Source: JAXGXJ01 sp963829545 (lineage in GTDB: Bacteria; Actinomycetota; Thermoleophilia; RBG-16-64-13). Taken from it: DNA of 64,000 nt. Position 1 is the first letter of the stretch. Every line of letters begins with the position of its first letter. The notes under the pieces were generated by a model, which was given only the letters and a program-made list of their open reading frames with translations, searched no databases and was not told the origin of the DNA. Below, piece by piece: positions 43,919 through 54,434 of the stretch. Location: positions 372,001 through 436,000 of the forward strand of contig CAWHIX010000008.1 of NCBI GenBank assembly GCA_963829545.1, in the 5' to 3' direction. The position numbers and the translations under genes are program-made.

Positions 43919-45981
43919 CGAAACAAGCCGGTCAGACAGTCGAGCTGCAGCGATCCCACCTGCATAGTCCCGCGGACCGAGTTGCCGACGAGCACCTCAT
44001 CGGCCGCGGAGAGGTCATCGAGCGTCAGACTGCGCTCCTCGCAGGCCCGCTCGGCCATGAACTGGGCCCGCCAGATGCCGGGGAGCAGCCCGTCGGAGAG
44101 TGGCGGAGTGGCCCACCTATCGTCGAAGCGGGCGCAGACGTTCGTGATGGAGCCCTCGGTCACCCGGTCCAGCCGGTTCAGGAACAGGACCTCGGCGAAG
44201 CCGTTTTCGAGAGCACGTCTGCGCTCCCGGTCGTAGAGCGGGCGGAGTGTGGTCTTGTGTCGCAGCAGGCGGTCATCAGGGTCGGTGCGAAAGGGGGAGA
44301 GGACGAGGCCGATCGGCCCCTCGGGAACGGCCGGGACAGGCCGGGTGGTGAGTGCGACCTTCCCCGAGGCGTCCAGGACGATCCTGACTACGAGGGGGCC
44401 GGGGTTGTCGGCGGCAAGAGCGGTCAACTGGGCCGAAACCGCCTCTCGATCCACCGGCAGACCGAAGACCGCCGCCGAGGAGGCCAGGCGCTCCATGTGC
44501 GCGGCCAGGAAGTGGTAGCGGGCCAGCGGCTCGTAGACCGACTGATCGTGACCCAGCCGATCTTGGTCCTCTGCCTCCAGCAGCACGGTCTCGAACAGCC
44601 CGAGCCCCGCTTCCGGAGCGCCGGCGCCCGAGTGGCTCGTCGCGCCGGGCTTCTGTCGCGCCGGGAATGCGAAGGCGGCCTTGGTGAGCGTCTCTTCGTA
44701 TTCTTCTCCGGCGTCGGAATCCCAAACCACTCCGGAACCGACTCCCAGAAGACAGCGGCCCTCGCGGTGGATGAGGGTGCGGATGCACAGGTTGCACGTG
44801 AAATCGCCTCCGGGCAGGAACAGGCCCACGAACCCGGTATAGACACCGCGCGGTTCCGCCTCCAGATCGCGGATGATCTCCATGGTGTGGTGCTTGGGCG
44901 CTCCCGTGATCGACGCTCCGGGAAAGGTAGCCGCCATGATGGTCGCCACGCCGGCTTCCGGCAGCAGTTGCCCTATGACCGTGCTGGACATCTGCCACAC
45001 GGTCCCGTAGGGCTCTACCGTGAACAACGCCGGGACGGTCACCGTCCCCGGCCGGGAGACGCGGCCCAGGTCGTTGCGGACCATGTCCACGATCATCAGG
45101 TCCTCCGCTCGGTCCTTCTCTGAACCGATGAGTTCGTACGCCAGGTCGATGTCTGTGGCGACCGTCGCTCCTCGCGGTCGCGTTCCCTTCATGGGACGGC
45201 TCTCCAGGACGTCCCCCCGCCTGCGCAGGAACAGTTCCGGTGAGAGGCTGATCACCTGGACGGGGCCCAGGTCGAGATAGGCCGCGTAGGGCACGGGATG
45301 GGAGAGGGAGCGTTCCAGAAAATAGGCGAGAGGGTTCTGGCGCAGGTCGAAGCGGGCCCGCACCGTGTAGTTCGCCTGGTAGGTATCTCCGGCGGCGATG
45401 AACTCGCGTACGCAGGCGATAGCTGCCACGTACTCCTCGAAGGTCACGTCCAGGATCGGTTCCGAAGGGCCGGTTTCGCAGCCGGCCTCAGTGCTTGGTG
45501 ATAGTGCCGCCGACTGCCCCGAGCGCTCGATACTCAGAGCGTTGGCGGGTGGGTAGACGCCCATCCAGGCCAGCGGTACCGAGCCGGGCAGCAGTGCTCC
45601 CAGGGTGAGGTCGTCCCACGCCGCGCTCCCCACGGCCGTATTGCCCGAGGCCGCGCGCCCCGACATCACGTTGCTTGGCGCCGTCAGGGACCGATCCGTC
45701 TTGGTGGCGAGGCCGAAGGCGGCGCCGGCTTCGTAAGCGAGGTATCCGGCGACGTAGTTGCCGCGGGACTGTTCCTCGTCGACGGCGGCCAACAGGGCGC
45801 CGACCTCCGCGGCCGAATGGGCCACCAGCACCCGCTCGGGCTGCGTCAAGACAAGCGTGGGATCAGGCGCGTGATCTCTTCCTGCTTGTTGTCCGCGCGG
45901 CCACCACGCACCGCCGCCTGCGAAGACGGCCGTGCCCGGCCCTCCGGGCGACCTGACCGCGGAGTCACCGTTCGATGTCAA
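43915..45981 (-). CDS. pabBC: Aminodeoxychorismate synthase component I fused to aminodeoxychorismate lyase (PabB-PabC)
   Basis: 688 residues. The chorismate-utilising domain (about 150-450) has RPMKGTRPRG (the lysine of PabB-type PxKGT instead of Ala in TrpE), EDLMIVDMVRNDLGRV, FPGASITGAPKHHTMEIIRD and GSGVVWDSDAGEEYEET. The C-terminal PLP-dependent lyase domain (about 470-688) has the lysine in LRHKTTLRPLYDRER and EVLFLNRLDRVTEGSITNV. The fusion makes 4-aminobenzoate for folate. Component II (PabA) is not in the window. Converges on acnA. Confidence 0.9.
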
Positions 45982-46001
45982 ACCGGGCCGCTCTCCGACC
46001 G

Positions 46002-46727
46002 TCAGGATGTGTAGCCTGCGAAGCTCTCGACTACGCGCTGCTCCTTGGGTATCGCCAATTGCTCCATGACGGCGTCCATAGCCGTGATCATGGGCGGCGG
46101 ACCGACCACGTAGTACTTCCAGGGATCGGGATCGGGCAACTCCGCCCGTACGGTGTCGGCGGTGATGAAGCCGCCGTGACCCGGCCAGGTCTCTGTAGGC
46201 TTGGTGATGACGTGGACGATGCGCAGCCCCTCGATGGTTCGCTCGAACTCCGCCAACTCCTCTCCATAGACGATGCCGTCCTCGGTCATGCTGCCGTAGA
46301 ACATGACCAGCTCCTGCCCCGCGACCCGCCCTTCACCGTTCGTATCGACGAGGTAGCGCAGCATGCTGCGGACGGGGGTGATGCCGATGCCGCCCGTGAG
46401 AAAGGCGATCCTGGGGGCGTCGTAGTCGAAAAGGAAACGGCCATAGGGGCCCTCGATTTCGACCTCGGCGCCCAGCGCCAGGGAATCGAGCGCGTTCTTG
46501 TAGTCGGAGCCGGTCAACCTGGTCGTGAGCTCGACGAACGACTCGGTCGGGGAGTCGGCGTGGCTGAAATGGTGATCGAGCGGCCCCTGATCGGAAGGGA
46601 TGGTGAGGGTGAACCACTGGCCGGCAACAAAGCTGTACTCGGAAGGCCGGGAGAACCGGTAACTGCTGGTGTCGCTGCTCCGAGCGATCTTTTCGAGGAG
46701 CTTGCCGGTGAAGGCCATGGCTGCCAT
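46002..46727 (-). CDS. Ferredoxin/flavodoxin-NAD(P)+ reductase-like flavoprotein
   Basis: 241 residues of the FNR superfamily. The FAD domain is N-terminal (SSYRFSRPSEYSFVAGQWFTL; the usual RxYS motif is altered, with DHHFSHADSP) and the NAD(P) domain has LTGGIGITPVRSMLRYL and YYVVGPPPMITAMDAV. It would pass electrons between NAD(P)H and a one-electron carrier. ATG 46727 follows AGGAGG at 9 bases. It is divergent from the DUF362-ferredoxin gene, a plausible redox partner. Confidence 0.85.
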   Translation of the reverse strand: MAAMAFTGKLLEKIARSSDTSSYRFSRPSEYSFVAGQWFTLTIPSDQGPLDHHFSHADSPTESFVELTTRLTGSDYKNALDSLALGAEVEIEGPYGRFLFDYDAPRIAFLTGGIGITPVRSMLRYLVDTNGEGRVAGQELVMFYGSMTEDGIVYGEELAEFERTIEGLRIVHVITKPTETWPGHGGFITADTVRAELPDPDPWKYYVVGPPPMITAMDAVMEQLAIPKEQRVVESFAGYTS

Positions 46728-46899
46728 TGACGTCGACCTCCTGTTCGGGTTAGTAGGCGGCCGACGTGGGCGGGCCGTCCCCTAGTAGATAGAATAACAG
46801 CCACGAGATGCTCCAAACCCGAGCGGATGAGGAGATCGAGCAGGCTCTACGGCACGGCCGCAATCCGCCGGGGCGCGACAGTACAGGTCGAGGAGGGTG

Positions 46900-48147
46900 A
46901 TGGAGGAGGTCCAGGCAGGCCGCACGAAGACCCCAGGGTCCCCGGGGACATTGGTGCAGGCCGGTCGTGAACATCTGCCCGTCACCCTGGCTCGGTGTTC
47001 CGGGTACGAGTTCGACCAGGTCCGGGCGGCCCTGAGGGAGGTCTTAGCGCCGCTGGGGGGCATGAGCGCCTTCGTCCGCGCCGGCGAACGCATCGCCCTC
47101 AAGCCCAATCTTCTGTTCGCGGCGCGGCCCGAGCAGGCCATCACGACCCATCCCGCGGTGGTCGCGGCGGTAGCCGTCGAAGTGCGGGAAGCGGGTGCGG
47201 TGCCCGTGGTGGTGGAGAGCCCCGGTTCCGGCATAGTGCACGTGCGGCCTGTCATCGAGCGGGTCTATCGCAAGTCCGGATTGCGCCAGGTCGCCGATCG
47301 CTACGACTTCGAGCTGAGCCTGGACATGGAGTGGGAGACGGTTTCCTGCCCCGACGGGCAAGTGGTGCGGCGCGTGGAAGTCCTCAGTCCCATCTTGCGG
47401 GCGGACGGCGTCATCAACCTGGCCAAGTTCAAGACACACGCGTTCATGACCTTCACAGGAGCCACCAAGAACCTCTTCGGGGTGGTACCCGGGCTCAACA
47501 AGCCGGGCTACCACGGGAAGCTGGCCGAACCCGACCGCTTCGCGGGGATGTTGCTCGACGTGGCCGCTCTTGTGGCACCGCGGCTCAATATCGTGGACGC
47601 GATCCTGGGCATGGAGGGCATGGGCCCGGGTACGGGCGGGACTCCCCGCCATCTGGGACTGTTGCTGGCCGGCGCGGATCCGCTGGCCGTGGACGCGGTG
47701 TGCTGCCGGGTGGCGGCTATCGACACGGGGGCCGTGCCCGTATTGGCCGAGGCCAGGAAGCGGGGCCTATGGAGCGGGCGGCCGGAGCAGGTGCAGACCG
47801 TGGGTCTTCCGGTGGCAGAGGCGCGGGTGAAGGACTTCGCCCCGCCGTCGCGCCGCTCGCGCGACCTGGGTCTCACCCATTCACGATTGGTGGAGCGGAT
47901 AGCCACGCCCATGCTTCGCTCGGGATTGACCCCGGTTCCCCGGCCCAAGGAAGGCCGCTGCACGCGCTGTGGCGCGTGCGAGCGGGCCTGTCCCACCGAC
48001 GCCATGAGCATAGGCGCCGCCGTCGCGAAGGTCGACGACGACCGCTGCATCCGCTGTTATTGCTGCCACGAATTGTGTCCGTCGGCCGCCATCGACCTGG
48101 AGTTCAAGGGCGCGGGCAGGGCGCTGCACAGGCTGGGGCTGGTGTGA
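46900..48147 (+). CDS. DUF362 protein with C-terminal 2[4Fe-4S] ferredoxin domain
   Basis: 415 residues. The DUF362 domain (about 30-320) includes ERIALKPNLLFAARPEQAIT, VVVESPGSG and NLAKFKTHAFMTFTGATKNL with GMEGMGPGTGGTPRHLG. The C-terminus has two clusters, CTRCGACERACPTD and CIRCYCCHELCPSAAI. DUF362-ferredoxin proteins are widespread in anaerobes; their reaction is not established. ATG 46900 follows GAGGAGGG; the in-frame GTG 46897 is less well spaced. The HAD gene starts inside its stop. Confidence 0.85.
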   Translation: MEEVQAGRTKTPGSPGTLVQAGREHLPVTLARCSGYEFDQVRAALREVLAPLGGMSAFVRAGERIALKPNLLFAARPEQAITTHPAVVAAVAVEVREAGAVPVVVESPGSGIVHVRPVIERVYRKSGLRQVADRYDFELSLDMEWETVSCPDGQVVRRVEVLSPILRADGVINLAKFKTHAFMTFTGATKNLFGVVPGLNKPGYHGKLAEPDRFAGMLLDVAALVAPRLNIVDAILGMEGMGPGTGGTPRHLGLLLAGADPLAVDAVCCRVAAIDTGAVPVLAEARKRGLWSGRPEQVQTVGLPVAEARVKDFAPPSRRSRDLGLTHSRLVERIATPMLRSGLTPVPRPKEGRCTRCGACERACPTDAMSIGAAVAKVDDDRCIRCYCCHELCPSAAIDLEFKGAGRALHRLGLV

Positions 48148-49050
48148 GCGGGGAATCCTCAAGGCCGGCCGTGCGTCTGGTGGCCTTCGACCTGGACGGA
48201 GTGGTGTGGCGAGGAGGGGAGATCATCCCCGGTGTGGGCGAGGCTCTCGAGGATGTGCTGCGTCGCGGCCTCGTGCTGCGCTACGTCTCCAACAATTCCA
48301 CCGCTCATCGGCGGACCGTGTCGGAGAGACTGGCGGCGCTGGGTCTGCCCGCCGGCGTGGAGAGGGTGCTTACCTCGGGGTTCGTCACCGGGAGGTGGCT
48401 GCGCGCCCGCCTGGCGGCGGGCGCGCCCGTCATGGTGGTCGGCGAGGCCGGGCTGCTGGAGGAACTGGCGGAGGCCGGACTGGACGCCTATCACGCCGGC
48501 GGACGCGCGGCGGACGCCGCGCCGCCCGCTGCGGTCGTGGTGGGCATGGACCGGAGCATCGACTTCAATATCCTCACTGCGGCTCAAAGGGCCATCCGCG
48601 CCGGGGCGCTCTTCGTGGCCACCAATCGCGACGCCACCTTTCCCACTCCGGCGGGTGAGGTCCCCGGGGCCGGGTCGATCGTGGCTGCCGTCGCGACGGC
48701 AGCGGAGACCGAGCCTGTCGTCATGGGCAAGCCGGGGCTTGGCCTCGCGGAAGTGCTTGCCCTCACGACGGGGATACCGGCGGAGCAGACTATGTTCGTC
48801 GGCGACCGGATAAGCACCGACGTGGCCATGGGGGAGGAGGCCGGGATGATCACCCTCCTGGTGCTCACCGGGGTGACGACTCTCGAGGAGTGGCGAGCAG
48901 GTCGAGGCGCGCGCGCGGGAATGCATCACCGACGCGTCGGAGGGTCACTGCGCGCCGGCTGCCCTGAAGCCCGCCGATCTCGTGGTGCCCGACCACGTGC
49001 TCGCCGATCTCACCGGACTGCCCTCTCTCCTTGACGCATTGGGGCTCTAG
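48144..49050 (+). CDS. HAD-IIA phosphatase, NagD/PNPase-like (one-base insertion near 48925)
   Basis: 301 residues after repair. Motif I AFDLDGVVWRGGEIIPG, motif II VSNNSTAHRRTV, cap domain with VVGMDRSIDFNILTAAQR and ATNRDATFPTPAGEVPGAGS, motif III GKPGLGLAEVL and motif IV MFVGDRISTDVAMGEEAGM. The last part (PADLVVPDHVLADLTGLPSL) is in the next frame; one extra base between about 48900 and 48945 explains it. A GTG start overlaps the preceding stop. Acts on phosphorylated small metabolites such as glycerol phosphate, 2-phosphoglycolate or sugar phosphates. Confidence 0.85.
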
Positions 49051-49099
49051 CGACACTGCCCCAAGCGGGCTCGCGACGGCATCGCCCCTCCCAGTCGGC

Positions 49100-49128
49100 T
49101 TGACGGCGTCGCCCTTACCCGCTACCAT
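49100..49128 (+). promoter_or_regulatory. Promoter of the Rrf2-metY-cysK cluster
   Basis: TTGACG (49100-49105), 17-base spacer, TACCAT (49123-49128). Transcription start expected near 49135, directly before the palindrome at 49142. Confidence 0.55.
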
Positions 49129-49141
49129 AAATACACTATTC

Positions 49142-49156
49142 CTACCGAAATGGTAG
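49142..49156. promoter_or_regulatory. Palindrome CTACC-N5-GGTAG, candidate Rrf2/CymR operator
   Basis: Perfect 5-bp arms with GAAAT spacer, placed just downstream of the predicted start site and 34 bases before the regulator's ATG. The position suits autorepression by the encoded Rrf2 protein. A related ATACC-N6-GGTAT repeat lies at 52022-52037 before the micropeptide gene. Confidence 0.55.
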
Positions 49157-49189
49157 ATATTAGCCGCAAAGAGGCAGGACGCAGTCGTT

Positions 49190-49639
49190 ATGGTGCTTTC
49201 GCAAAGATCGCAATATGGGGTACGAGCAGTGCTCGAGCTGGCCAAGCCGACCGACGGGAGCCCTGTGACGGCTGCTGCTATCGCCTCGGCCCAGCAGATT
49301 CCCCTCAGATTCCTTGAGAACATCCTTGCGCAGTTGCGGCAGGGCGGTATGGTGGAATCTGTTCGAGGCAAGGAGGGAGGCTACTTCTTGGCCCGGTCTC
49401 CCGAAGATACGTGCGTGGGTGAGGTGATCCGCCTCCTGGAGGGCGACATCTCGAGCGTGGACTGCAAGGAAGCAGGCGGCAGCCGCGACTGCTCGCTCCT
49501 AGCGGGGTGTGTGTTGTTGCCCATGTGGCAGGAGGCGCATCAAGCCATGATGTCAGTCTTCGACTCCACGACCTTCGAGCACCTGCTCGAGCAAGAACGA
49601 ATGTCCAGCGGTTGCCTCGTGCCGGATTACGTGATCTGA
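49190..49639 (+). CDS. Rrf2-family transcriptional regulator (CymR-like)
   Basis: 149 residues. The winged helix (about 1-65) has SQRSQYGVRAVLELAKPTDG and the Rrf2 signature IPLRFLENILAQLRQGGMVE followed by GKEGGYFLARSPE. Three cysteines (DCKEAGGSRDCSLLAGC) resemble the cluster-binding Cys of IscR-type regulators but spacing allows no firm call. Because metY and cysK follow, it is probably the cysteine-metabolism regulator of CymR type, which senses O-acetylserine through CysK in Bacillus. Starts at ATG 49190 without a strong ribosome site. Confidence 0.85.
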   Translation: MVLSQRSQYGVRAVLELAKPTDGSPVTAAAIASAQQIPLRFLENILAQLRQGGMVESVRGKEGGYFLARSPEDTCVGEVIRLLEGDISSVDCKEAGGSRDCSLLAGCVLLPMWQEAHQAMMSVFDSTTFEHLLEQERMSSGCLVPDYVI

Positions 49640-49667
49640 CTCCCACAAAGGCAAGAAAGGCCAGCAC

Positions 49668-51011
49668 ATGAATGCAACTCACAATGACGATCGCAGCGAC
49701 GAGCCCTACCGTCTGGACACGCTCGCGCTCCATGCCGGTCAGGTGCCCGACCAGGACACGCTGTCGCGCGCGGTGCCCCTGTATCAGACCACGAGTTACG
49801 TCTTTCGGGACACCGAGCACGCCGCCGGGCTGTTCGCTCTGCAGCAGTTCGGCAACATCTACACCAGGCTGACGAACCCCACCACCGACGTGCTGGAGAA
49901 GCGGCTGGCCGCCATCCACGGCGCCACGGGGGCCATCGCGCTCGCCTCCGGCCAGGCTGCCATCTTCTACGCCATCGCGGCCATCACCTCGGTCGGGCAG
50001 AACTTCGTGACGGGCGACAAGCTCTACGGGGGGACGTACACCCAGTTCAACTATCCACTCAAGCGCTTCGGCATCGAGGCCCGCTTCGTCGACTCCAGCC
50101 GGCCGGAGAACTTCGAGCAGGCCATCGACGAGAACACCCGCCTTCTCTATACCGAATCGATAGGCAATCCCAAGGGCAACGTGGACGACCTGCCCGCCAT
50201 CGCCGAGATCGCACACCGCCACGGGCTGCCCCTCGTCGTGGACAACACGGTCACCCCTCCGCCCCTCTTCAACCCGTTCGATCACGGTGTCGACATCGCC
50301 GTCTACTCGCTCACCAAGATGATAGGCGGCCACGGCACTTCTCTCGGGGGCGCCATCGTGGAGAAGGGCGACTTCGACTGGAAGACGTCGGGCAAGTTCC
50401 CCGAGATAACCGAGCCCGACCCCGCCTATCACGGCGTGAACTTCTGGGACGCCTTCGGGGGCCATGAAGAGGCGGTCGCTCCGGGCCTGGCCTACGTGCT
50501 CAAGATACGCACCGGACTGCTGCGCGATCTGGGGGCGGCTCTGTCGCCGTTCAACTCGTGGCTGTTCATCCAGGGCTTGGAGACGCTGCCTCTGCGCGCG
50601 AAGGCTCACGTGGGCAACGCGCAACTGGTGGCGTGCTTCCTCAAGAACCATGCGGCCGTAGCCTCGGTCGACTATGCCGGGCTCCGCGACCATCCGGACT
50701 ACGAGCGCGCGCGCAAGTTCTTCCCCTTCGGTCCCGGGGCGCTCATGGCCTTCGAAGTGAAGGGCGGTCTGGCGGCAGGCAAAAGGTTCATCGAATCAGT
50801 GAAGCTGGCGTCGCACGTCGCCAACATCCTCGATGCCAAGACCCTGGTCATCCATCCGGCCAGCACCACCCACCAGCAACTGGGGCCGCAGGAGCAGCTG
50901 AACGCCGGGGTCACGCCCGGTCTCATACGCCTGTCGGTGGGTATAGAAGACGTGAAGGACATCATCGCCGATCTCGACCAGGCGCTGATCGCCTCGCAGA
51001 GGGACGGCTAG
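49668..51011 (+). CDS. metY: O-acetylhomoserine (thiol)-lyase / aminocarboxypropyltransferase
   Basis: 447 residues of the Cys/Met-metabolism PLP family. YQTTSYVFRDTEHAAGLFAL, IYTRLTNPTTDVLEKRLAAI, GNPKGNVDDLPAIAEIAH, PLP-binding lysine in YSLTKMIGGHGTSLGGAIV (about 216), and HPASTTHQQL near the end identify the sulfide-using MetY branch rather than MetB. It makes homocysteine from O-acetylhomoserine and sulfide (or a protein thiocarboxylate in some bacteria). Starts 28 bases after the regulator gene, same transcript. Confidence 0.93.
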   Translation: MNATHNDDRSDEPYRLDTLALHAGQVPDQDTLSRAVPLYQTTSYVFRDTEHAAGLFALQQFGNIYTRLTNPTTDVLEKRLAAIHGATGAIALASGQAAIFYAIAAITSVGQNFVTGDKLYGGTYTQFNYPLKRFGIEARFVDSSRPENFEQAIDENTRLLYTESIGNPKGNVDDLPAIAEIAHRHGLPLVVDNTVTPPPLFNPFDHGVDIAVYSLTKMIGGHGTSLGGAIVEKGDFDWKTSGKFPEITEPDPAYHGVNFWDAFGGHEEAVAPGLAYVLKIRTGLLRDLGAALSPFNSWLFIQGLETLPLRAKAHVGNAQLVACFLKNHAAVASVDYAGLRDHPDYERARKFFPFGPGALMAFEVKGGLAAGKRFIESVKLASHVANILDAKTLVIHPASTTHQQLGPQEQLNAGVTPGLIRLSVGIEDVKDIIADLDQALIASQRDG

Positions 51012-51053
51012 CAGACCTGTAGGCGGCGTCGGGAACTCGGAAAGGAACAGACC

Positions 51054-52007
<954 letters not shown>

Positions 52008-52053
52008 GCGATAGTGCTATCATACCGGGGCGGGTATATGAGAGAGGATGGGC

Positions 52054-52152
52054 ATGGATTCGACGCTGGAGATCGTTATCATCGTGGTGGTCCTTATCCT
52101 GGTGCTGGGGCTGACGCTCGGGCGCAGGGGCAAGGGCGGAGGGGGCGGCTGA
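52054..52152 (+). CDS. 32-residue single-membrane-segment micropeptide with oligoglycine end
   Basis: MDSTLEIVIIIVVVLILVLG, then LTLGRRGKGGGGG and stop. One long hydrophobic helix (about 7-23) followed by a basic RRGK and five glycines at the C-terminus. ATG 52054 has AGAGG at 6 bases; an in-frame ATG at 52048 would add two residues. It lies between cysK and the E1-like gene in the same direction, so it is probably co-transcribed. The topology predicts a cytoplasmic C-tail by the positive-inside rule. Function unknown. Coding status rests on context, ribosome site and amphipathic design. Confidence 0.55.
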   Translation: MDSTLEIVIIVVVLILVLGLTLGRRGKGGGGG

Positions 52153-52229
52153 GGCCTCTAGTCGGGCTCCGTGTGAGCCTCGGGCAGTACGGCGCTTCCC
52201 CACGTCGGTCCGCGCGGAGGGGATAGCAG

Positions 52230-53247
52230 ATGCAGGAAGCGGACCGCTATTCGCGACAGACCATCTTCTCCGGCATCGGGCCGGAGGGGCAACGGCGGTT
52301 GGGTGCCGGTTTCGCGGTCGTGGTCGGGTGCGGTGCCCTGGGAACGGTCATCTCCAGCGCGTTGGTACGTGCGGGGGTGGGGCGCGTGCGGGTCGTCGAC
52401 CGCGATTTCATCGAGTACCACAACCTACAGCGCCAGATGCTCTTCACCGAGCAGGACATCGCCGACAACCTTCCCAAGGCGACTGCCGCCGAGCGGCACC
52501 TGCGCGAAGCCAACTCGGCGGTGGAGGTTGAGGGCATCGTGGCCGACTTCAGCCGCGGCAACGCGGAGAAGCTTGTGGAGGGAGCCGATGTCATCGTCGA
52601 CGGCCTCGACAACTTCGAGGCCCGCTTTCTCATCAACGACCTCTCCCTCAAGATGGGCATCCCCTGGGTCTATGGGGGGGCTATCGGCTCCTCGGGAATG
52701 ACGGCCACCTTCCTGCCGGGCGAGCCGCCCTGCTTTCGTTGCATGATGGCGGCGCCGCCCCTGGGCGGATCGCTCACCTGCGACACGGCCGGTGTGGTGA
52801 ACTCCGCCCCCTGGACGATCGGCTCTCTCCAGGCGTCCGAGGCTGTCAAGATACTCTTGGGGCTCCCGCCCAGCAGGGAGCTCCTGTTCATGGATCTGTG
52901 GGAGCGCTCCTTCCAGGCCATCCCGCTGGCGGGCTTCGTCGTCGATGGTTGTCCGGCCTGCGCAGGCACCTACGACTTTCTGCAGGGAAAGTCACGCACT
53001 CGGGTGACCAGCCTCTGCGGGCAGAACGCCGTGCAGATCTGGAACGTCGGGCGCCGTGGGCATGCCGCTGGCTCAACTCAAGGAGCGCTGGAGCGCGCTC
53101 GGTCCCGTGGAGGGAAGCGAGCAGATGGTGCGCTTCCCGGTGGGAGAGCAGGAGTTGGTGGTCTTCTACGACGGCCGTGCCATCGTACGCGGGACGCGGG
53201 ACGAGAAGCTGGCCAAGGCCCTCTACGCCAAGTACGTGGGCATGTAG
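52230..53247 (+). CDS. ThiF/MoeB/HesA-family E1-like adenylyltransferase (one-base insertion near 53053)
   Basis: 338 residues after repair. Rossmann ATP site GCGALGTVISSALVRAGVG, DFIEYHNLQRQMLFTEQDI, DGLDNFEARFLIND, and zinc-binding cysteines in PCFRCMMAAPP, LTCDTAGV and GCPACAG. The C-terminus MPLAQLKERW to GRAIVRGTRDEKLAKALYAK is in the adjacent frame and is typical of this branch. It adenylates the C-terminal GG of ubiquitin-like sulfur carriers. In some anaerobes an E1 (HcyF), a carrier (HcyS) and MetY form a thiocarboxylate route to homocysteine. No beta-grasp carrier gene is visible here. Confidence 0.88.
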
Positions 53248-53319
53248 GCCGGCGCGGCCGGGGCCGGAGACTGACCGGCCGGCTTTGGGCCAGGGCTCAG
53301 CTCCGGACGGGGCGGCGCT

Positions 53320-54312
53320 TTACGGCGCCAGGTAGCAGAGGCCCCGGCGCAGCGATGTCGCCTGAAAGTCCGGGAAGCGTTCCGCGATCAGCTTCCGATC
53401 GGCTTCGGTCGCGGCCCCCGCTTGGCTGACGAAGTCGACGGCGTCGGGGCTGAGGGGGCGTCCCGGGAGGTGCTGCATCAGGGCACCCTGCACCTTGCCC
53501 ACAGTCCGGGGGATATGCAGGATGGGCCGGTCGCGCCGCATGATCTCCAGGGCCAACCTCAGAAACTCGTTGAGAGTGACGGTGTCCGGACCTCCCAGAC
53601 GGAACAGGGTGTCGACGCTCTTCTCCGGACTCGCGAGCAGCCGGACGTAGAAGCGGCCGATGTCCTCGACGAAGAGGGGCGTGAGGACCGCGTTGCCATC
53701 CCCGAAGATGGGCACGAAAGGCAGGTAGTCGGAGTAGTGGAGTAGGCGGTTGAGGGCGGCATCCTGAGGCCCGTATGCCCAAGCGCCCCGGACGATGGTC
53801 CAATCGAGACCGCTGCCTCGGATGGCCTGCTCGGCCTGCCACTTGGCCCGGTTCCAACTCTCTCGCGGTTCCTCGTAGACGCCGATGCCGCTCATGTAGA
53901 GGAAGCGGGGACTGCCGTCCGGGAAGCGCGCCATCGCCGGCCCGGCCGTGGCCCGGCCGTAGACGGCTGCGATAGCTCCGAGCAGGTTGAGGGTGCCGTT
54001 GCGGTCGACGTTCATGTAGGTGAGGCCGCGGGAAGGATCTTCCACGGGGGCTCCCTTGAATTGGGCGGCCTGGATCACGGCGGCGACGCCCTGCACGGCC
54101 GGGCGCAGGCTGTTCGGCTGTGTCACGTCGCCTTCCACGAAGGACAGACGCCCGTCTTCGAGCGCGGCCCGGCCTTCCGGGGTAGCCTCGAACGTCTCCC
54201 GGGCGCGAGTGGAGGAGCGACTCAGCGCGCGCACTTCGTGACCTGCCGCCAGCAGGTGCCGGGCGATAGCGCCGCCGACAAAGCCCGTAGCTCCGGAGAC
54301 GAGAACGGTCAC
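53320..54312 (-). CDS. NAD(P)-binding SDR / NDUFA9-like epimerase-family protein
   Basis: 330 residues. N-terminal Rossmann motif VLVSGATGFVGGAIARHLLA, then GDVTQPNSLRPAV, FLYMSGIGVYEEPRESWNRAK (a modified YxxxK) and WTIVRGAWAYGPQDAALNRLL. It resembles atypical SDRs of the complex-I NDUFA9 / NmrA type. GTG 54312 has a strong GAGGAGG site; the longer in-frame start at 54372 is unlikely. Divergent from mscS. Substrate unknown. Confidence 0.85.
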   Translation of the reverse strand: MTVLVSGATGFVGGAIARHLLAAGHEVRALSRSSTRARETFEATPEGRAALEDGRLSFVEGDVTQPNSLRPAVQGVAAVIQAAQFKGAPVEDPSRGLTYMNVDRNGTLNLLGAIAAVYGRATAGPAMARFPDGSPRFLYMSGIGVYEEPRESWNRAKWQAEQAIRGSGLDWTIVRGAWAYGPQDAALNRLLHYSDYLPFVPIFGDGNAVLTPLFVEDIGRFYVRLLASPEKSVDTLFRLGGPDTVTLNEFLRLALEIMRRDRPILHIPRTVGKVQGALMQHLPGRPLSPDAVDFVSQAGAATEADRKLIAERFPDFQATSLRRGLCYLAP

Positions 54313-54434
54313 TTCAACCTCCTCGCTGGGGCCTGCGGCCGCCGCGATGTCGTCACTGCCCACTCCCTCCATCGTACTGCAAGCCTCCCTCCGCCTCTAC
54401 AGGGCCGGGCGCGCGCGCTATAGTGGCGACCATC

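Noticed and set aside
49305..50693. 462-residue minus-strand ORF opposite Rrf2 and metY
   Set aside because: Shadow frame; metY is intact on the plus strand.
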